In this document: positions 48,262-56,532 of the stretch, in pieces | How positions within the stretch are numbered: position 1 is the first letter of the stretch | Layout of the letters: every line of letters begins with the position of its first letter | Assembly (NCBI GenBank): GCA_009778695.1 | Contig: WRFS01000005.1 | Span: 1-64,000, forward strand | Direction of reading: 5' to 3' | DNA: 64,000 nt | DNA from: Oscillospiraceae bacterium | Lineage (GTDB): Bacteria > Bacillota > Clostridia > TANB77 > CAG-508 | Program-made: the position numbers and the translations under genes | The notes under the pieces: model-generated | The model's database searches: none | What the model saw: only the letters and a program-made list of their open reading frames with translations | What the model was told of the DNA's origin: nothing

Positions 48262-48598
48262 GCTCCCAGGGGGTTAGGTAGTGCTTTAAAAAAAGTCCCT
48301 CCAGGTCAAGGGGTATATATGACAATGAATAAGTGCGTGAATCCCACTCCCGCTCCGCCATTGCTGTCAACTTAAGAGAATATTGGCACTGTTGTAGGGG
48401 CGAACATTGTTCGTCCTGCACTATAATTATTTTGTTTTTCAATAATTTTATCTGGTTCTTCTAGTCTCGGGCGAACAATGTTCGCCCCTACATATACAAT
48501 TCCTTTGCCTTAAGTTGACAGCATTGGCGTAGCGGGAGGGGGATTGACGTATTCATGCATTGCGATACCTACCACCTGAACTGTAACCCCCTGGGAGC
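48262..48598. repeat. Interrupted palindromic element P9 with nested repeats
   Basis: Outer arms GCTCCCAGGGGGTTAGGTA... and TAACCCCCTGGGAGC. The left half-core is GTCCCTCCAGGTCAAGGGGTA, as in P2/P4 (quoted in part: CTCCAGGTCAAGGGGTA). The rest of the core is replaced by a second palindrome (CACTCCCGCTCCGCCATTGC / GCATTGGCGTAGCGGGAG), which itself encloses a third element (48363-48522). Three levels of nesting in 337 bp. Confidence 0.8.
48363..48522. repeat. Second repeat family, copy F2a
   Basis: 160 bp with ends GCTGTCAACTTAAG and exact complement. Inner arms TAGGGGCGAACATTGTTCG and CGAACAATGTTCGCCCCTA. Nearly the same sequence recurs at 54983-55129. Confidence 0.85.
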
Positions 48599-48602
48599 TA
48601 CT

Positions 48603-49211
48603 TTATTCTGCTAAAATTACCAACGCTTTTTTAATTATATCTTGTGTTGATAAATTTTTTACTTCTGTTTTTTCTAACGCTAGTTGTATTTCCCTTTTAG
48701 TGTATCCTAAAATCTGTAACGCCTGTATAGCCTCGAATACAACTGTTTCATTTTTTTTATTTTCTGACCTATGACCTCCGACCTCTGACTTCTGTATTAT
48801 TGCGTCTTCTGTTTTTAGCTTATCCTTTAATTCTAGCACTATTCTTGCAGCAGTTTTTGCTCCAATTCCTTGTATTTTTGTTAACTCTGCAATGTCATTT
48901 GAAATAATTGCTAATGCAAAGTCGGAAGGTGTAATTGCTGAAAGCATTCCTATTGCGGACTTTGCTCCAACTCCGCTTACAGATAAAAGTAACTCAAACA
49001 TTCTTAGTTCTTCTTGACTTACAAATCCATATAAACTAATATTATCTTCCCTTACATAGTAATATGTGTGAACCTTTACTTGTGTTTCTATTTCTCCTAA
49101 TCTATCTATTGCAGTTGCCGACATAAATACTTTGTAGCCTATGTTTCCTGCTTCTACTACAACATAATTATTCGATTTTGATACTAATTTTCCTTTTATA
49201 TATGCAAACAT
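48603..49211 (-). CDS. ruvA: Holliday junction branch-migration protein RuvA
   Basis: 202 residues. The N-terminal OB fold (MFAYIKGKLVSKSNNYVVVE; VREDNISLYGF) is followed by two helix-hairpin-helix motifs (LLSVSGVGAKSAIGML; LTKIQGIGAKTAARIVLEL), then a charged linker and the C-terminal RuvB-binding helices (AIQALQILGYTKREI). RuvA binds four-way junctions and loads RuvB. ruvB is not next to it in this window; the usual ruvC-ruvA-ruvB row is broken by a repeat element and by rarA. Confidence 0.95.
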   Translation of the reverse strand: MFAYIKGKLVSKSNNYVVVEAGNIGYKVFMSATAIDRLGEIETQVKVHTYYYVREDNISLYGFVSQEELRMFELLLSVSGVGAKSAIGMLSAITPSDFALAIISNDIAELTKIQGIGAKTAARIVLELKDKLKTEDAIIQKSEVGGHRSENKKNETVVFEAIQALQILGYTKREIQLALEKTEVKNLSTQDIIKKALVILAE

Positions 49212-49324
49212 ATTCCCTCCGAATGTTTTTATTTATTTTATACCAAATTTCAAAAATAATCAATACTTTTTTACGAAAATTTGTTCATTTTAGTTTCTAG
49301 TTAATGGTTTAACCTAAAATTTCC

Positions 49325-49437
49325 GCCTCTGGAGTATAGTATAGGTTTTAAAAAGGCTCCTCCAAGCCTCCGAAGACTCCATGGGCCTCAAAGGGCTGTC
49401 GTTCACCTTTTTAAAACCTATACTATACTCCAGAGGC
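49325..49437. repeat. Palindromic element, copy P7
   Basis: Arms GCCTCTGGAGTATAGTATAG... and exact complement, core in inverted orientation (CTCCGAAGACTCCATGGG, GCCTCAAAGGGCTGTCG). Differs from P8 by compensating changes in both arms. Confidence 0.92.
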
Positions 49438-49535
49438 TACTTTGCTGAAAAGTGCTACTCGGCAACTCTTTTTATAAAAAATTCGTATTGTTTTTATTTT
49501 TAGTATGTGATAAAATTCATTCGAGGTATTGTAAA

Positions 49536-50531
49536 ATGGATTTAAAAAAACTTGGAAATATTCCAATGGAATTTGAAAATATATATGAACAATTATTTAA
49601 TAGTTACAATTTAATTTTAGAATCTATGAGAAAAAAGGCATTACAATATACCATCTTTCAATATGTTAGTATTCTAATAATTATTTTTGGTTGTATTTTT
49701 CTAATCATAAAATTAACCACCAGTATTTTCTTATCATTTCTTGATCCTATAATTTATACAGTATTTCTTCCTCTTATTATTTTTATTGTTTTGTTTATTA
49801 TTTTCCCAGTTGCTTTATCAATTTTAACTTCATTATTTAACTATTTAAAGCATAAACCAAATAAATATTATAAACAATATTGTGATGCTTGTAAAAAAGA
49901 GATTATTCCAAATCTTATAAAAATGATTAATCCTCAGTTAATATACAAATCGCTAAATGATAACGATTACTCTAATATAGAACTGGATTATAAAAAAGCT
50001 ATTTTTGATGCTAGAACTTTTTCTAGATTTTATACAGATAATTATTATATAGAAGAAAATTTAACTAATGACATTATAAGCATATACAACTTACGTACAG
50101 AAGATACTGATAAAAAGGTTAATTTTGAAGGTATTTTCGCTCATTTTTTAAGTACTAAAAATATTGGAACACATATACAGATTTTAAAAAAATTGCCTGT
50201 CACCCCTATCAAATCAATAAAAATGGATAATGAAGAGTTTAATAAACGCTTTGATGTATTTTCTGAAAATGAGATTATTACTATGCAGTTATTAACAAGC
50301 GATATGATGGAATCATTGGTTGATTTTTACGATAAATATTATATAAGTTATGACCTGGAAATTAGAAATAATGCTATTTATATAAGATTTTTTACAGGAC
50401 CTATGTTCGAGCCAAAAATATTTGGTAGTTCCATGGATAAACAGCTATTATTTACATATTATTGTGTGTTGAAATTTGTTTTGAAAGTTACACAAAAAAT
50501 TAATAAAACTTTGCAAGAATTGGAGATATAA
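49536..50531 (+). CDS. DUF3137 membrane protein A
   Basis: 331 residues from ATG 49536 (GAGGT 9 nt upstream). Two transmembrane segments at about residues 45-100 are followed by a soluble domain with NFEGIFAHFLSTKNIGTHI, FNKRFDVFSENEIITMQLL and NAIYIRFFTGPMFEPKIF, the pattern of DUF3137. A paralogue follows after 12 bp and ends with the same KINKTLQELEI. These proteins often accompany LemA; a lemA-like gene lies 1.3 kb away. Role unknown. Confidence 0.75.
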   Translation: MDLKKLGNIPMEFENIYEQLFNSYNLILESMRKKALQYTIFQYVSILIIIFGCIFLIIKLTTSIFLSFLDPIIYTVFLPLIIFIVLFIIFPVALSILTSLFNYLKHKPNKYYKQYCDACKKEIIPNLIKMINPQLIYKSLNDNDYSNIELDYKKAIFDARTFSRFYTDNYYIEENLTNDIISIYNLRTEDTDKKVNFEGIFAHFLSTKNIGTHIQILKKLPVTPIKSIKMDNEEFNKRFDVFSENEIITMQLLTSDMMESLVDFYDKYYISYDLEIRNNAIYIRFFTGPMFEPKIFGSSMDKQLLFTYYCVLKFVLKVTQKINKTLQELEI

Positions 50532-50543
50532 GGAGTTAACTAA

Positions 50544-51488
50544 ATGAAACCAGAAACAAAAATACTTTTAATTAGATTTTTATTGGCATTATTGGCATTA
50601 ATTGGTATCCCATTATTTATCTTATCTTTCAACTTAATATTAATTAATCCTTTTTTGTTCTTTGTATTTTTTTTATCTGAATTCCTTTTTATATGTTTAG
50701 CTTTTTATATGCCTAACTTATTTTTAATTAAAGAAAAAAAACAAATTGAAACTAATATTTTAGCTAAAAACACATCTGTTGAATTTGAAAATATATACCA
50801 AGAATTATATAATACTCATATTAAATATGCAAAATATTCCACAAACTACACGACTTCGTACAGATCAGATTTAATTTCAACCTTTGTAAAATTAATTAAT
50901 AAAAATTTAACTTACAATATTCCCAAAATAAGTAATACCGTAAACCTTTTTGATGATAAACCATTTGGTCTAGTAGAATCACATTCTTGTAATGATTATA
51001 TTGAAGGTTCTTTGGATAATGAAACCTATGTAAAAATATACAATTTATCTGCATTGAACAATAATGGTAATTCCTTTGATGGAATATTTGCAAATACCAG
51101 TTGTAATAAAAACATAAATGCATATGTAAATATTTTAAGAAACGATGTAAAATTAGTTAAAAACCCTGACTTTGTAGAATTAGATAGTAAAGAATTTGAA
51201 AAATACTTTGACGTATACTCTGATAATAAGATAATTGCTATGCAATTATTAACAAGTGAAATAATGGAATATTTGGTTGATTTTCATAACCAATATAATA
51301 TTGATTATGAAATTGCAATTATAAATAAAAAAATATATATTAGATTTTTTGTAGATAAAATACTTAATCCTAAGATTTTTTATAATTCAACGAACAAGCA
51401 ATCATTGTTTAAATATTATAGCATTCTAAAATTCATCATAGAAGTTACACAAAAAATTAACAAAACTTTGCAAGAGTTGGAAATATAA
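50544..51488 (+). CDS. DUF3137 membrane protein B
   Basis: 314 residues, a paralogue of the preceding gene with the same layout: two transmembrane segments near the N-terminus, then SFDGIFANTSCNKNINAYVN, FEKYFDVYSDNKIIAMQLL, KIYIRFFVDKILNPKIF, and an identical last 11 residues. A tandem duplication is evident. RBS AAGGAG. The two probably act together as a membrane pair. Confidence 0.75.
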   Translation: MKPETKILLIRFLLALLALIGIPLFILSFNLILINPFLFFVFFLSEFLFICLAFYMPNLFLIKEKKQIETNILAKNTSVEFENIYQELYNTHIKYAKYSTNYTTSYRSDLISTFVKLINKNLTYNIPKISNTVNLFDDKPFGLVESHSCNDYIEGSLDNETYVKIYNLSALNNNGNSFDGIFANTSCNKNINAYVNILRNDVKLVKNPDFVELDSKEFEKYFDVYSDNKIIAMQLLTSEIMEYLVDFHNQYNIDYEIAIINKKIYIRFFVDKILNPKIFYNSTNKQSLFKYYSILKFIIEVTQKINKTLQELEI

Positions 51489-51501
51489 ATATTAATTGGT
51501 A

Positions 51502-52683
51502 TTATAAATTTTCCATTACTAAGAAATCTTTTAATTTTATATGTTTAATTGTGCTTGTTGAATAATCAATATCATCATTAGTAATAATAATCTTTTGAGA
51601 TAAATTGTCTATATTAGCAAAAGCACCAAACTCACGAGAATATGCCTTTTCATCTGCTACACTATATGCAACTTGAACATAATACTTTTTATTATCTTTT
51701 TGTGCTAAAAAATCTATCTCTTTACCATTATTATCAAATACTGTTACATTATATCCCATATAAATAAGTTCATTATAAACAATATTTTCTAAATTGTGAG
51801 TTAAATCATATCTATTATCTGCACATCTAATTGAATTAAATGCAACATCTTCATTATAAATTTTAGAATAATAAGCAAGTTCACTTTTTGTTTTCAGTGA
51901 ATATCTTTTAACATTTTCTATTATATATGCTTCTTCTAAACAAGATAAATATTTTATAATTGTATTTATAGAACATGTTTCATTTTTATTCTTTATATAC
52001 TTATGAATAGATTTTGCAGACATTATTCTACTATTAGAACGTAACACATAATTTACAAAACTTTTAAATAATTTTTCTTTCTTGATTTTATATCTATTTA
52101 TTAAGTCGTTTATAACTATTGTATCATCTAAATCATTTAAATATCTGATTTTTGCCTCTTCTGTATCAAATTCAAAAATTTTAGGAAAACCACCCCATAC
52201 AAGATAATCTGTAATTGAAGATGATTTTTCTAATTTCTTTGTATATTCTAAAATTTCTTTATACACAAATGGTCTAATCTTAAAGGAAACATATCTTCCA
52301 CTTAATTCTTTTGTAAATTCTTTTGATAATAATTTTGAATTTGAGCCTGTTATAAATACAGAATTATCATATAATCTCAATGTTTTACAAGCATCTTGCC
52401 AATTATCTATTTGCTGTATTTCATCCAAGAATATATAATTTTTCCCATCTTTTTTATTTTTTTCAACATAATCAATAAGACTATCACCATTAGGAATAGT
52501 AGCCAATATTCTTTTATCTTCAAAATTTAAAGATATTATATTAGGTGTTTTTTGTTCTATTTCTTCTTTTATTTGTTCTAGTATAACAGATTTGCCACAA
52601 CGCCTTATTCCTACTATAATTTTTATTAAATCCGAATCATAAAATTCACGAACTTGCTTTATATAATGTTCTCTATAAATCAT
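51502..52683 (-). CDS. AAA_14/DUF4143 ATP-binding protein
   Basis: 393 residues. Walker A VGIRRCGKSVILEQI (about 24-38), Walker B NYIFLDEIQQIDNW, FITGSNSKLLSKEF and the receptor-like LSGRYVSFKIRPFVYKE are typical of the AAA_14 domain. The C-terminal part (NIVYNELIYMGYNVTVF, EIDFLAQKDNKKYYVQV) is the DUF4143 PD-(D/E)XK-like domain. Common in gut bacteria, sometimes in variable copies; function uncertain. Convergent with the DUF3137 pair. Confidence 0.85.
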   Translation of the reverse strand: MIYREHYIKQVREFYDSDLIKIIVGIRRCGKSVILEQIKEEIEQKTPNIISLNFEDKRILATIPNGDSLIDYVEKNKKDGKNYIFLDEIQQIDNWQDACKTLRLYDNSVFITGSNSKLLSKEFTKELSGRYVSFKIRPFVYKEILEYTKKLEKSSSITDYLVWGGFPKIFEFDTEEAKIRYLNDLDDTIVINDLINRYKIKKEKLFKSFVNYVLRSNSRIMSAKSIHKYIKNKNETCSINTIIKYLSCLEEAYIIENVKRYSLKTKSELAYYSKIYNEDVAFNSIRCADNRYDLTHNLENIVYNELIYMGYNVTVFDNNGKEIDFLAQKDNKKYYVQVAYSVADEKAYSREFGAFANIDNLSQKIIITNDDIDYSTSTIKHIKLKDFLVMENL

Positions 52684-52769
52684 TATTTCTTTACCTCTTA
52701 CTGATATTATACTGAAAGTTTATTGCTTTGTCAACAAATGTTTCAGTTGAAATGAAACATTTTAAAAAA

Positions 52770-53294
52770 TCAAAACCCCACTTCTACCTTATCTTCTCCG
52801 TCCAAAACAAATAAATCTCTTTTTTGAAAGTCAAACACCCATGCTATCATACTATTAGGAAATGTATTAATCTTAGTATTATATCTTGTCACATCATTAT
52901 TATAAATCCTACGAGCAGCTTGCAATTCGCTTTCTATTTTTACCAAACTCTTTTGTAAATTCAAGAACTGTTCACTTGCCTTTAATTCTGGATAATTTTC
53001 AACTGTTGCCATAATCGTTTTATACTGATTATTCAGCTCATTTCCCGCTTGAATGTCTTTGCTTTGGTTATATATACTTCTCAATTCAGCAATTTTATCT
53101 AATAAATCTTTTTCGTAACTCATATAACCTTTTGTTACTTCAATTAAATTAGGAATTAAGTCAAATCTTTGTTGTAAATACACATCGATTCCACTTTTCG
53201 ATTTATCCACGTTATTTCTTAACCCTATTATGCTATTATGAATTAATATAATTATAAAGACCAAAATTATTATTACTGCGAAAAAAACATACAT
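52770..53294 (-). CDS. lemA: LemA-family membrane protein
   Basis: 174 residues: one N-terminal transmembrane helix (VFFAVIIILVFIIILIHNSI), then the LemA four-helix domain with VYLQQRFDLIPNLIEVTKGY, YPELKASEQFLNLQ, AARRIYNNDVTRYN and FPNSMIAWVF. LemA proteins are poorly understood and linked to envelope functions. It lies 17 bp after the ftsL-like gene, so it ends the rsmH-ftsL-like row. Confidence 0.9.
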   Translation of the reverse strand: MYVFFAVIIILVFIIILIHNSIIGLRNNVDKSKSGIDVYLQQRFDLIPNLIEVTKGYMSYEKDLLDKIAELRSIYNQSKDIQAGNELNNQYKTIMATVENYPELKASEQFLNLQKSLVKIESELQAARRIYNNDVTRYNTKINTFPNSMIAWVFDFQKRDLFVLDGEDKVEVGF

Positions 53295-53311
53295 TGCATT
53301 TCACTCACTTT

Positions 53312-53959
53312 TTAAAATAAATTTTTTATCATTTTCCAAATTTGCATATACCAACTATCCTGCTCCACTACAATCTTCTCTGGTGCCGGCTCAACATAAT
53401 CCTTTTTTGGTAAAGTTAAATAAATTTTTTGGCTACTACTTAATTTTTGCATCCCTAATTTTTCACTTGCAGCCTTCGCTATATTATCCAAATTTATACT
53501 ATCTTCAATTTTAACATTTAGTTGTTGATCTTCTTTTTGCAATGCAGCTAAATTACTTTTTGACTTTTGTAAACTTGCAAATGTTTGATCTATTAATGTA
53601 TTTCTGTACCCTATAAAAAAAAGTAAAGAAAAGGCTACAATTAGGTAAACTATTGCCTTTGGTTTCGAAAACTTTTTAGTCTTTTTTTCTGATGCCGTCA
53701 CGACTTCTGCCTTGCCATGAGTTATTTCGTTATTCTTTTTCTGTACCACTTTTTTTGGAGCAAGCTTCTCTACACTCTTATGTTGCTTTTTAACTTTTCC
53801 TTTGCGTGTTTGCTTCTTTTTCTTTTTATCATTTTTCAATGGCTTTTGCATAGGTCTAGTACTGTTGTTTCTTGTTCCACGTTCTTTCCTACTTTTAGGA
53901 CTCTTATAATCAATTTTTTTAGGAGTGGTTTCATAAATATATTGTGATTTCCTTGGCAT
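53312..53959 (-). CDS. FtsL/DivIC-like cell-division protein
   Basis: 215 residues with a long, basic cytoplasmic head (about 95 residues, Lys/Arg-rich), one transmembrane helix (KAIVYLIVAFSLLFFIGY, about 98-115), a coiled coil (FASLQKSKSNLAALQKEDQQ) and a short outer tail with AKAASEKLGMQKLSS, typical of FtsL. It follows rsmH directly, where ftsL normally sits. The basic head is longer than usual. FtsL bridges early and late divisome proteins. Confidence 0.8.
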   Translation of the reverse strand: MPRKSQYIYETTPKKIDYKSPKSRKERGTRNNSTRPMQKPLKNDKKKKKQTRKGKVKKQHKSVEKLAPKKVVQKKNNEITHGKAEVVTASEKKTKKFSKPKAIVYLIVAFSLLFFIGYRNTLIDQTFASLQKSKSNLAALQKEDQQLNVKIEDSINLDNIAKAASEKLGMQKLSSSQKIYLTLPKKDYVEPAPEKIVVEQDSWYMQIWKMIKNLF

Positions 53960-53995
53960 AAGTTTACCTCCTTTCTTGAACTTCTATTTTTTGCA

Positions 53996-54919
53996 TTAAT
54001 TCTTCTCGAAGACTCTCAATTTTGCACTTGTGCTTCTTGGATTATTTTTTAACTCATCTTCTGTTGGAATTATTGGCTTTTTTGTTATTACTTTACCACT
54101 ACATACTGCTCCACAGACACAATAAGGTATTCCCTTTGGACATGTACACCTTCCTGTTGCATCCACAAATGCATTTTTTACAATTCTATCCTCTAACGAA
54201 TGAAAAGTTATTATACACAAACGACCATTTTTATTTAGTAAATCAATACAGTCCATAACCACTTTATATAGTGGCTCTAATTCGTTATTTACTTCTATTC
54301 TAATGGCTTGAAACGTCCTTTTAGCAGGATGTCCACCTTTAAAATTAGGTACTACACTTTTTATTATTTCAGCCAACTCTAACGTTGTTCTTATAGGTTT
54401 TTCATTTCTGTATTCGCATATTTTTTGAGCTATTCTTCTTGAAAATTTTTCTTCTCCATACTTATAAATTATATCTGAAAGTTTTTTTTCTTCATATTCA
54501 TTTATTACGTTATATGCTGAAAACTCTTGCGTTTTATCCATACGCATATCAAGTAGGCTATCTTTTATATAACTAAACCCCCTTGAATCTTCATCTATTT
54601 GATGAGACGAAACTCCTAAATCAAGCAATATGCCATCAACTTTTTCTATCGCAAGTTCATTTAGTATACTTTGAATATTACAATAATTGTCATGAATATA
54701 TTTTACATTTTGAAATTCTTTAAGTTTTTCTTTTGCAAATTTTATAGCATTTTCATCTCTATCAATTCCAACGAGTACACCAGCTGATGACAACATTTTT
54801 AAAATCTCTAAACTATGTCCTGCTCCACCTAAAGTTCCATCTACATAAATGCCATTTGATTTTATATTTAATGCTTCGATACTTTCGTTTAATAATACTG
54901 GTATATGCTTAAATTCCAA
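53996..54919 (-). CDS. rsmH: 16S rRNA m4C1402 methyltransferase RsmH
   Basis: 307 residues. I take the TTG at 54919 ([11 protein letters not shown] follows): GGTGGAGG lies 8 nt upstream, while the ATG at 54928 abuts that [37 protein letters not shown] (SAM site), [39 protein letters not shown] and [15 protein letters not shown] are RsmH signatures. RsmH methylates C1402 in the P site of 16S rRNA and affects start fidelity and frame maintenance. It lacks mraZ coupling here; a terminator separates them. Confidence 0.96.
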   Translation of the reverse strand: MEFKHIPVLLNESIEALNIKSNGIYVDGTLGGAGHSLEILKMLSSAGVLVGIDRDENAIKFAKEKLKEFQNVKYIHDNYCNIQSILNELAIEKVDGILLDLGVSSHQIDEDSRGFSYIKDSLLDMRMDKTQEFSAYNVINEYEEKKLSDIIYKYGEEKFSRRIAQKICEYRNEKPIRTTLELAEIIKSVVPNFKGGHPAKRTFQAIRIEVNNELEPLYKVVMDCIDLLNKNGRLCIITFHSLEDRIVKNAFVDATGRCTCPKGIPYCVCGAVCSGKVITKKPIIPTEDELKNNPRSTSAKLRVFEKN

Positions 54920-54959
54920 ACAAACCATCCTCCACCGTTACTATTTATATTTTTCAGCC

Positions 54960-55133
54960 AAGTAGCTCCCAGAGGTTAGAATATGTTGTCGCTATTGTAG
55001 GGGCGAACATCGTTCGTCCTGCACTATAATTATCTCGTTTTTCAATAATTTTATCTAATTCCTCTAGTCTCGGACGAACAATGTTCGCCCCTACATATAC
55101 AATCCTTTTGCCTTAAGTTGACAACATTTAAAT
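54960..55133. repeat. Second repeat family, copy F2b, beside a P-family remnant
   Basis: From about 54983: GTTGTCGCTATTG, then TAGGGGCGAACATCGTTCG...CGAACAATGTTCGCCCCTA and CCTTAAGTTGACAAC. It matches 48363-48522 closely but the left end is worn. Just before it, GTAGCTCCCAGAGGTTAGAA looks like one arm of a P-family element, so the same nesting as at P9 may have occurred. The remainder of 54930-55347 holds a terminator and AT-rich sequence only. Confidence 0.75.
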
Positions 55134-55146
55134 TATAATATTTTAT

Positions 55147-55190
55147 AAAAAAAGGGTCAGTTAAAGGTAAATACTTTAATCCTGACCCAA
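55147..55190 (-). terminator. Terminator after mraZ
   Basis: On the minus strand GGGTCAGG...CTGACCC (arms 55188-55181 and 55160-55154), followed by a run of T. It ends mraZ transcription before rsmH. Confidence 0.75.
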
Positions 55191-55347
55191 CCCTTCTTAA
55201 GTTCTTATGTTCTTTTTTCATTTCATCTTTTGTATTTTTGTCACATCACTTGTATCTCAAAATTTTCTTTTGTATCTTAAAAAATTCTTCTTTTGTATCT
55301 TAAAATTTGTCCTTAGTGTCTATATAAACTTTTTCAAGTTATATACA

Positions 55348-55786
55348 TCATAACCCCAAGTTAGCCATATTCTGTGCAATATCTTCAACAGAACTACTTT
55401 CGGTTTCATTGTACTTTAACCATTTAGATTTACTCCAAATTTCAATCTTATTTAATACGCCAATAATAACCACTTCTTTTTCTAATTCTGCGAATTCTCT
55501 GAGATTTCCTGCTATCAGAAACCTGCCTTGTTTATCAATTTCACATTCAGTTGCACCGACTTAAAAAAAATCTCATTAAAGCCCTAGCATCCTTGTTTGT
55601 AAGTGGAAACTGTCTTAATTTTTCATCAAAGTTTTTCCATTCTGTTAATGAATATCCAAACAAACAACCATCTAAACCTTTTGTAACTACAAACTTTTCT
55701 CCTATATCTTCCTTCAATTTAGCTGGCATACTTAGTCTTCCCTTTGTGTCAACTGAATGTTCATATTCTCCTATTAACACATTCAT
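55348..55786 (-). CDS. mraZ: MraZ, read through a CGG +1 frameshift
   Basis: MraZ is the DNA-binding regulator at the head of the division/cell-wall cluster. Frame 1 reads [37 protein letters not shown] and ...[10 protein letters not shown], then stops three codons on. At AGT-CGG-TGC (CGG 55558-55556), skipping C gives AGT-GGT-GCA and frame 2 opens: [19 protein letters not shown] (second SpoVT/AbrB-like half), [14 protein letters not shown], ending MANLGL at 55348. This is the canonical FxSGAxECE junction of MraZ. The joined length is about 145 residues, normal. Start: ATG 55786 or GTG 55780; GAGG is better spaced for the GTG. The rest of 55787-56004 is AT-rich promoter sequence. Confidence 0.93.
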
Positions 55787-56004
55787 ACACCTCGTTTTAT
55801 TTTTATACCATTTTATACCACTTTGTTCCACTTGTCAATAATTTAACACACTTTTTTTTCTTTTGCAATAGATTTTAGCAATGTTACAAAAATGTAATAT
55901 TGTTGTAATATTATTGTAATAATTCATCTTGGTATTACGTATCCAAAAATAAATTTTGCATATAATATTATTTCATTTGTCAAATGCTATCGAATTTTGT
56001 AACT

Positions 56005-56499
56005 CTACATAATAATTTCAATATCATTACACTTGCCATTATCAGAAAGAAAGATTGTTTTATCTTCAATTTCTACCCCATTCAATCGAACCGTTTCAAC
56101 TCCACTATTTTTCCCATTTGGATTTTTCACAACAATATTATAAATTGTATTATTCTTATTAAAGTTCTTGTTCTCGCAAATATATCTAATTTTATACTCT
56201 TTCCATTCCCTTGGTATAGTTGGATTCATTTTAAGATAGCCATTTTCTATATTTAAACCTAATATATACTCCAGTCCAATTTTGTAATACCAACTACTAG
56301 AGCCTGTATACCAACTCCAACCACCTCTGCCGGCTAATTCTTTTTCTCCATATATATCTGCTGAAATTACATATGGCTCAACCTTATATTTATCTGCTGC
56401 TTCTCTTGTTCTAGAATGTTCTATTGGAGTCATCATTCTATAATATTCTACTGCTTTTTCGCCAAAGCCTAACATGGCTGCAGCCATTACAACCCACAA
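56005..56499 (-). pseudogene. GH94 glycoside phosphorylase, C-terminal part of a split gene
   Basis: This open frame lacks its own start signals. It continues the protein interrupted at 62209: WVVMAAAMLGFGEKAVEYY, EPYVISADIYGEKELAGRGG and WSWYTGSSSWYYKIGLEYIL are the hallmark C-terminal motifs of GH94 enzymes (cellobiose/chitobiose phosphorylases and the phosphorylase-like end of cyclic beta-1,2-glucan synthases). With the inserted element removed, the reading frame joins exactly: ...GGQYTHGC-LWVVMAAA. A beta-sandwich tail follows to the stop at 56005. Confidence 0.85.
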
Positions 56500-56532
56500 A
56501 CACCCATGTGTGTATTGCTGTTGTGAACATCA

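Noticed and set aside
48236-48442. Open frame of 68 codons upstream of rarA
   Set aside because: It lies entirely in repeat sequence, has no RBS, and its composition follows the palindromes.
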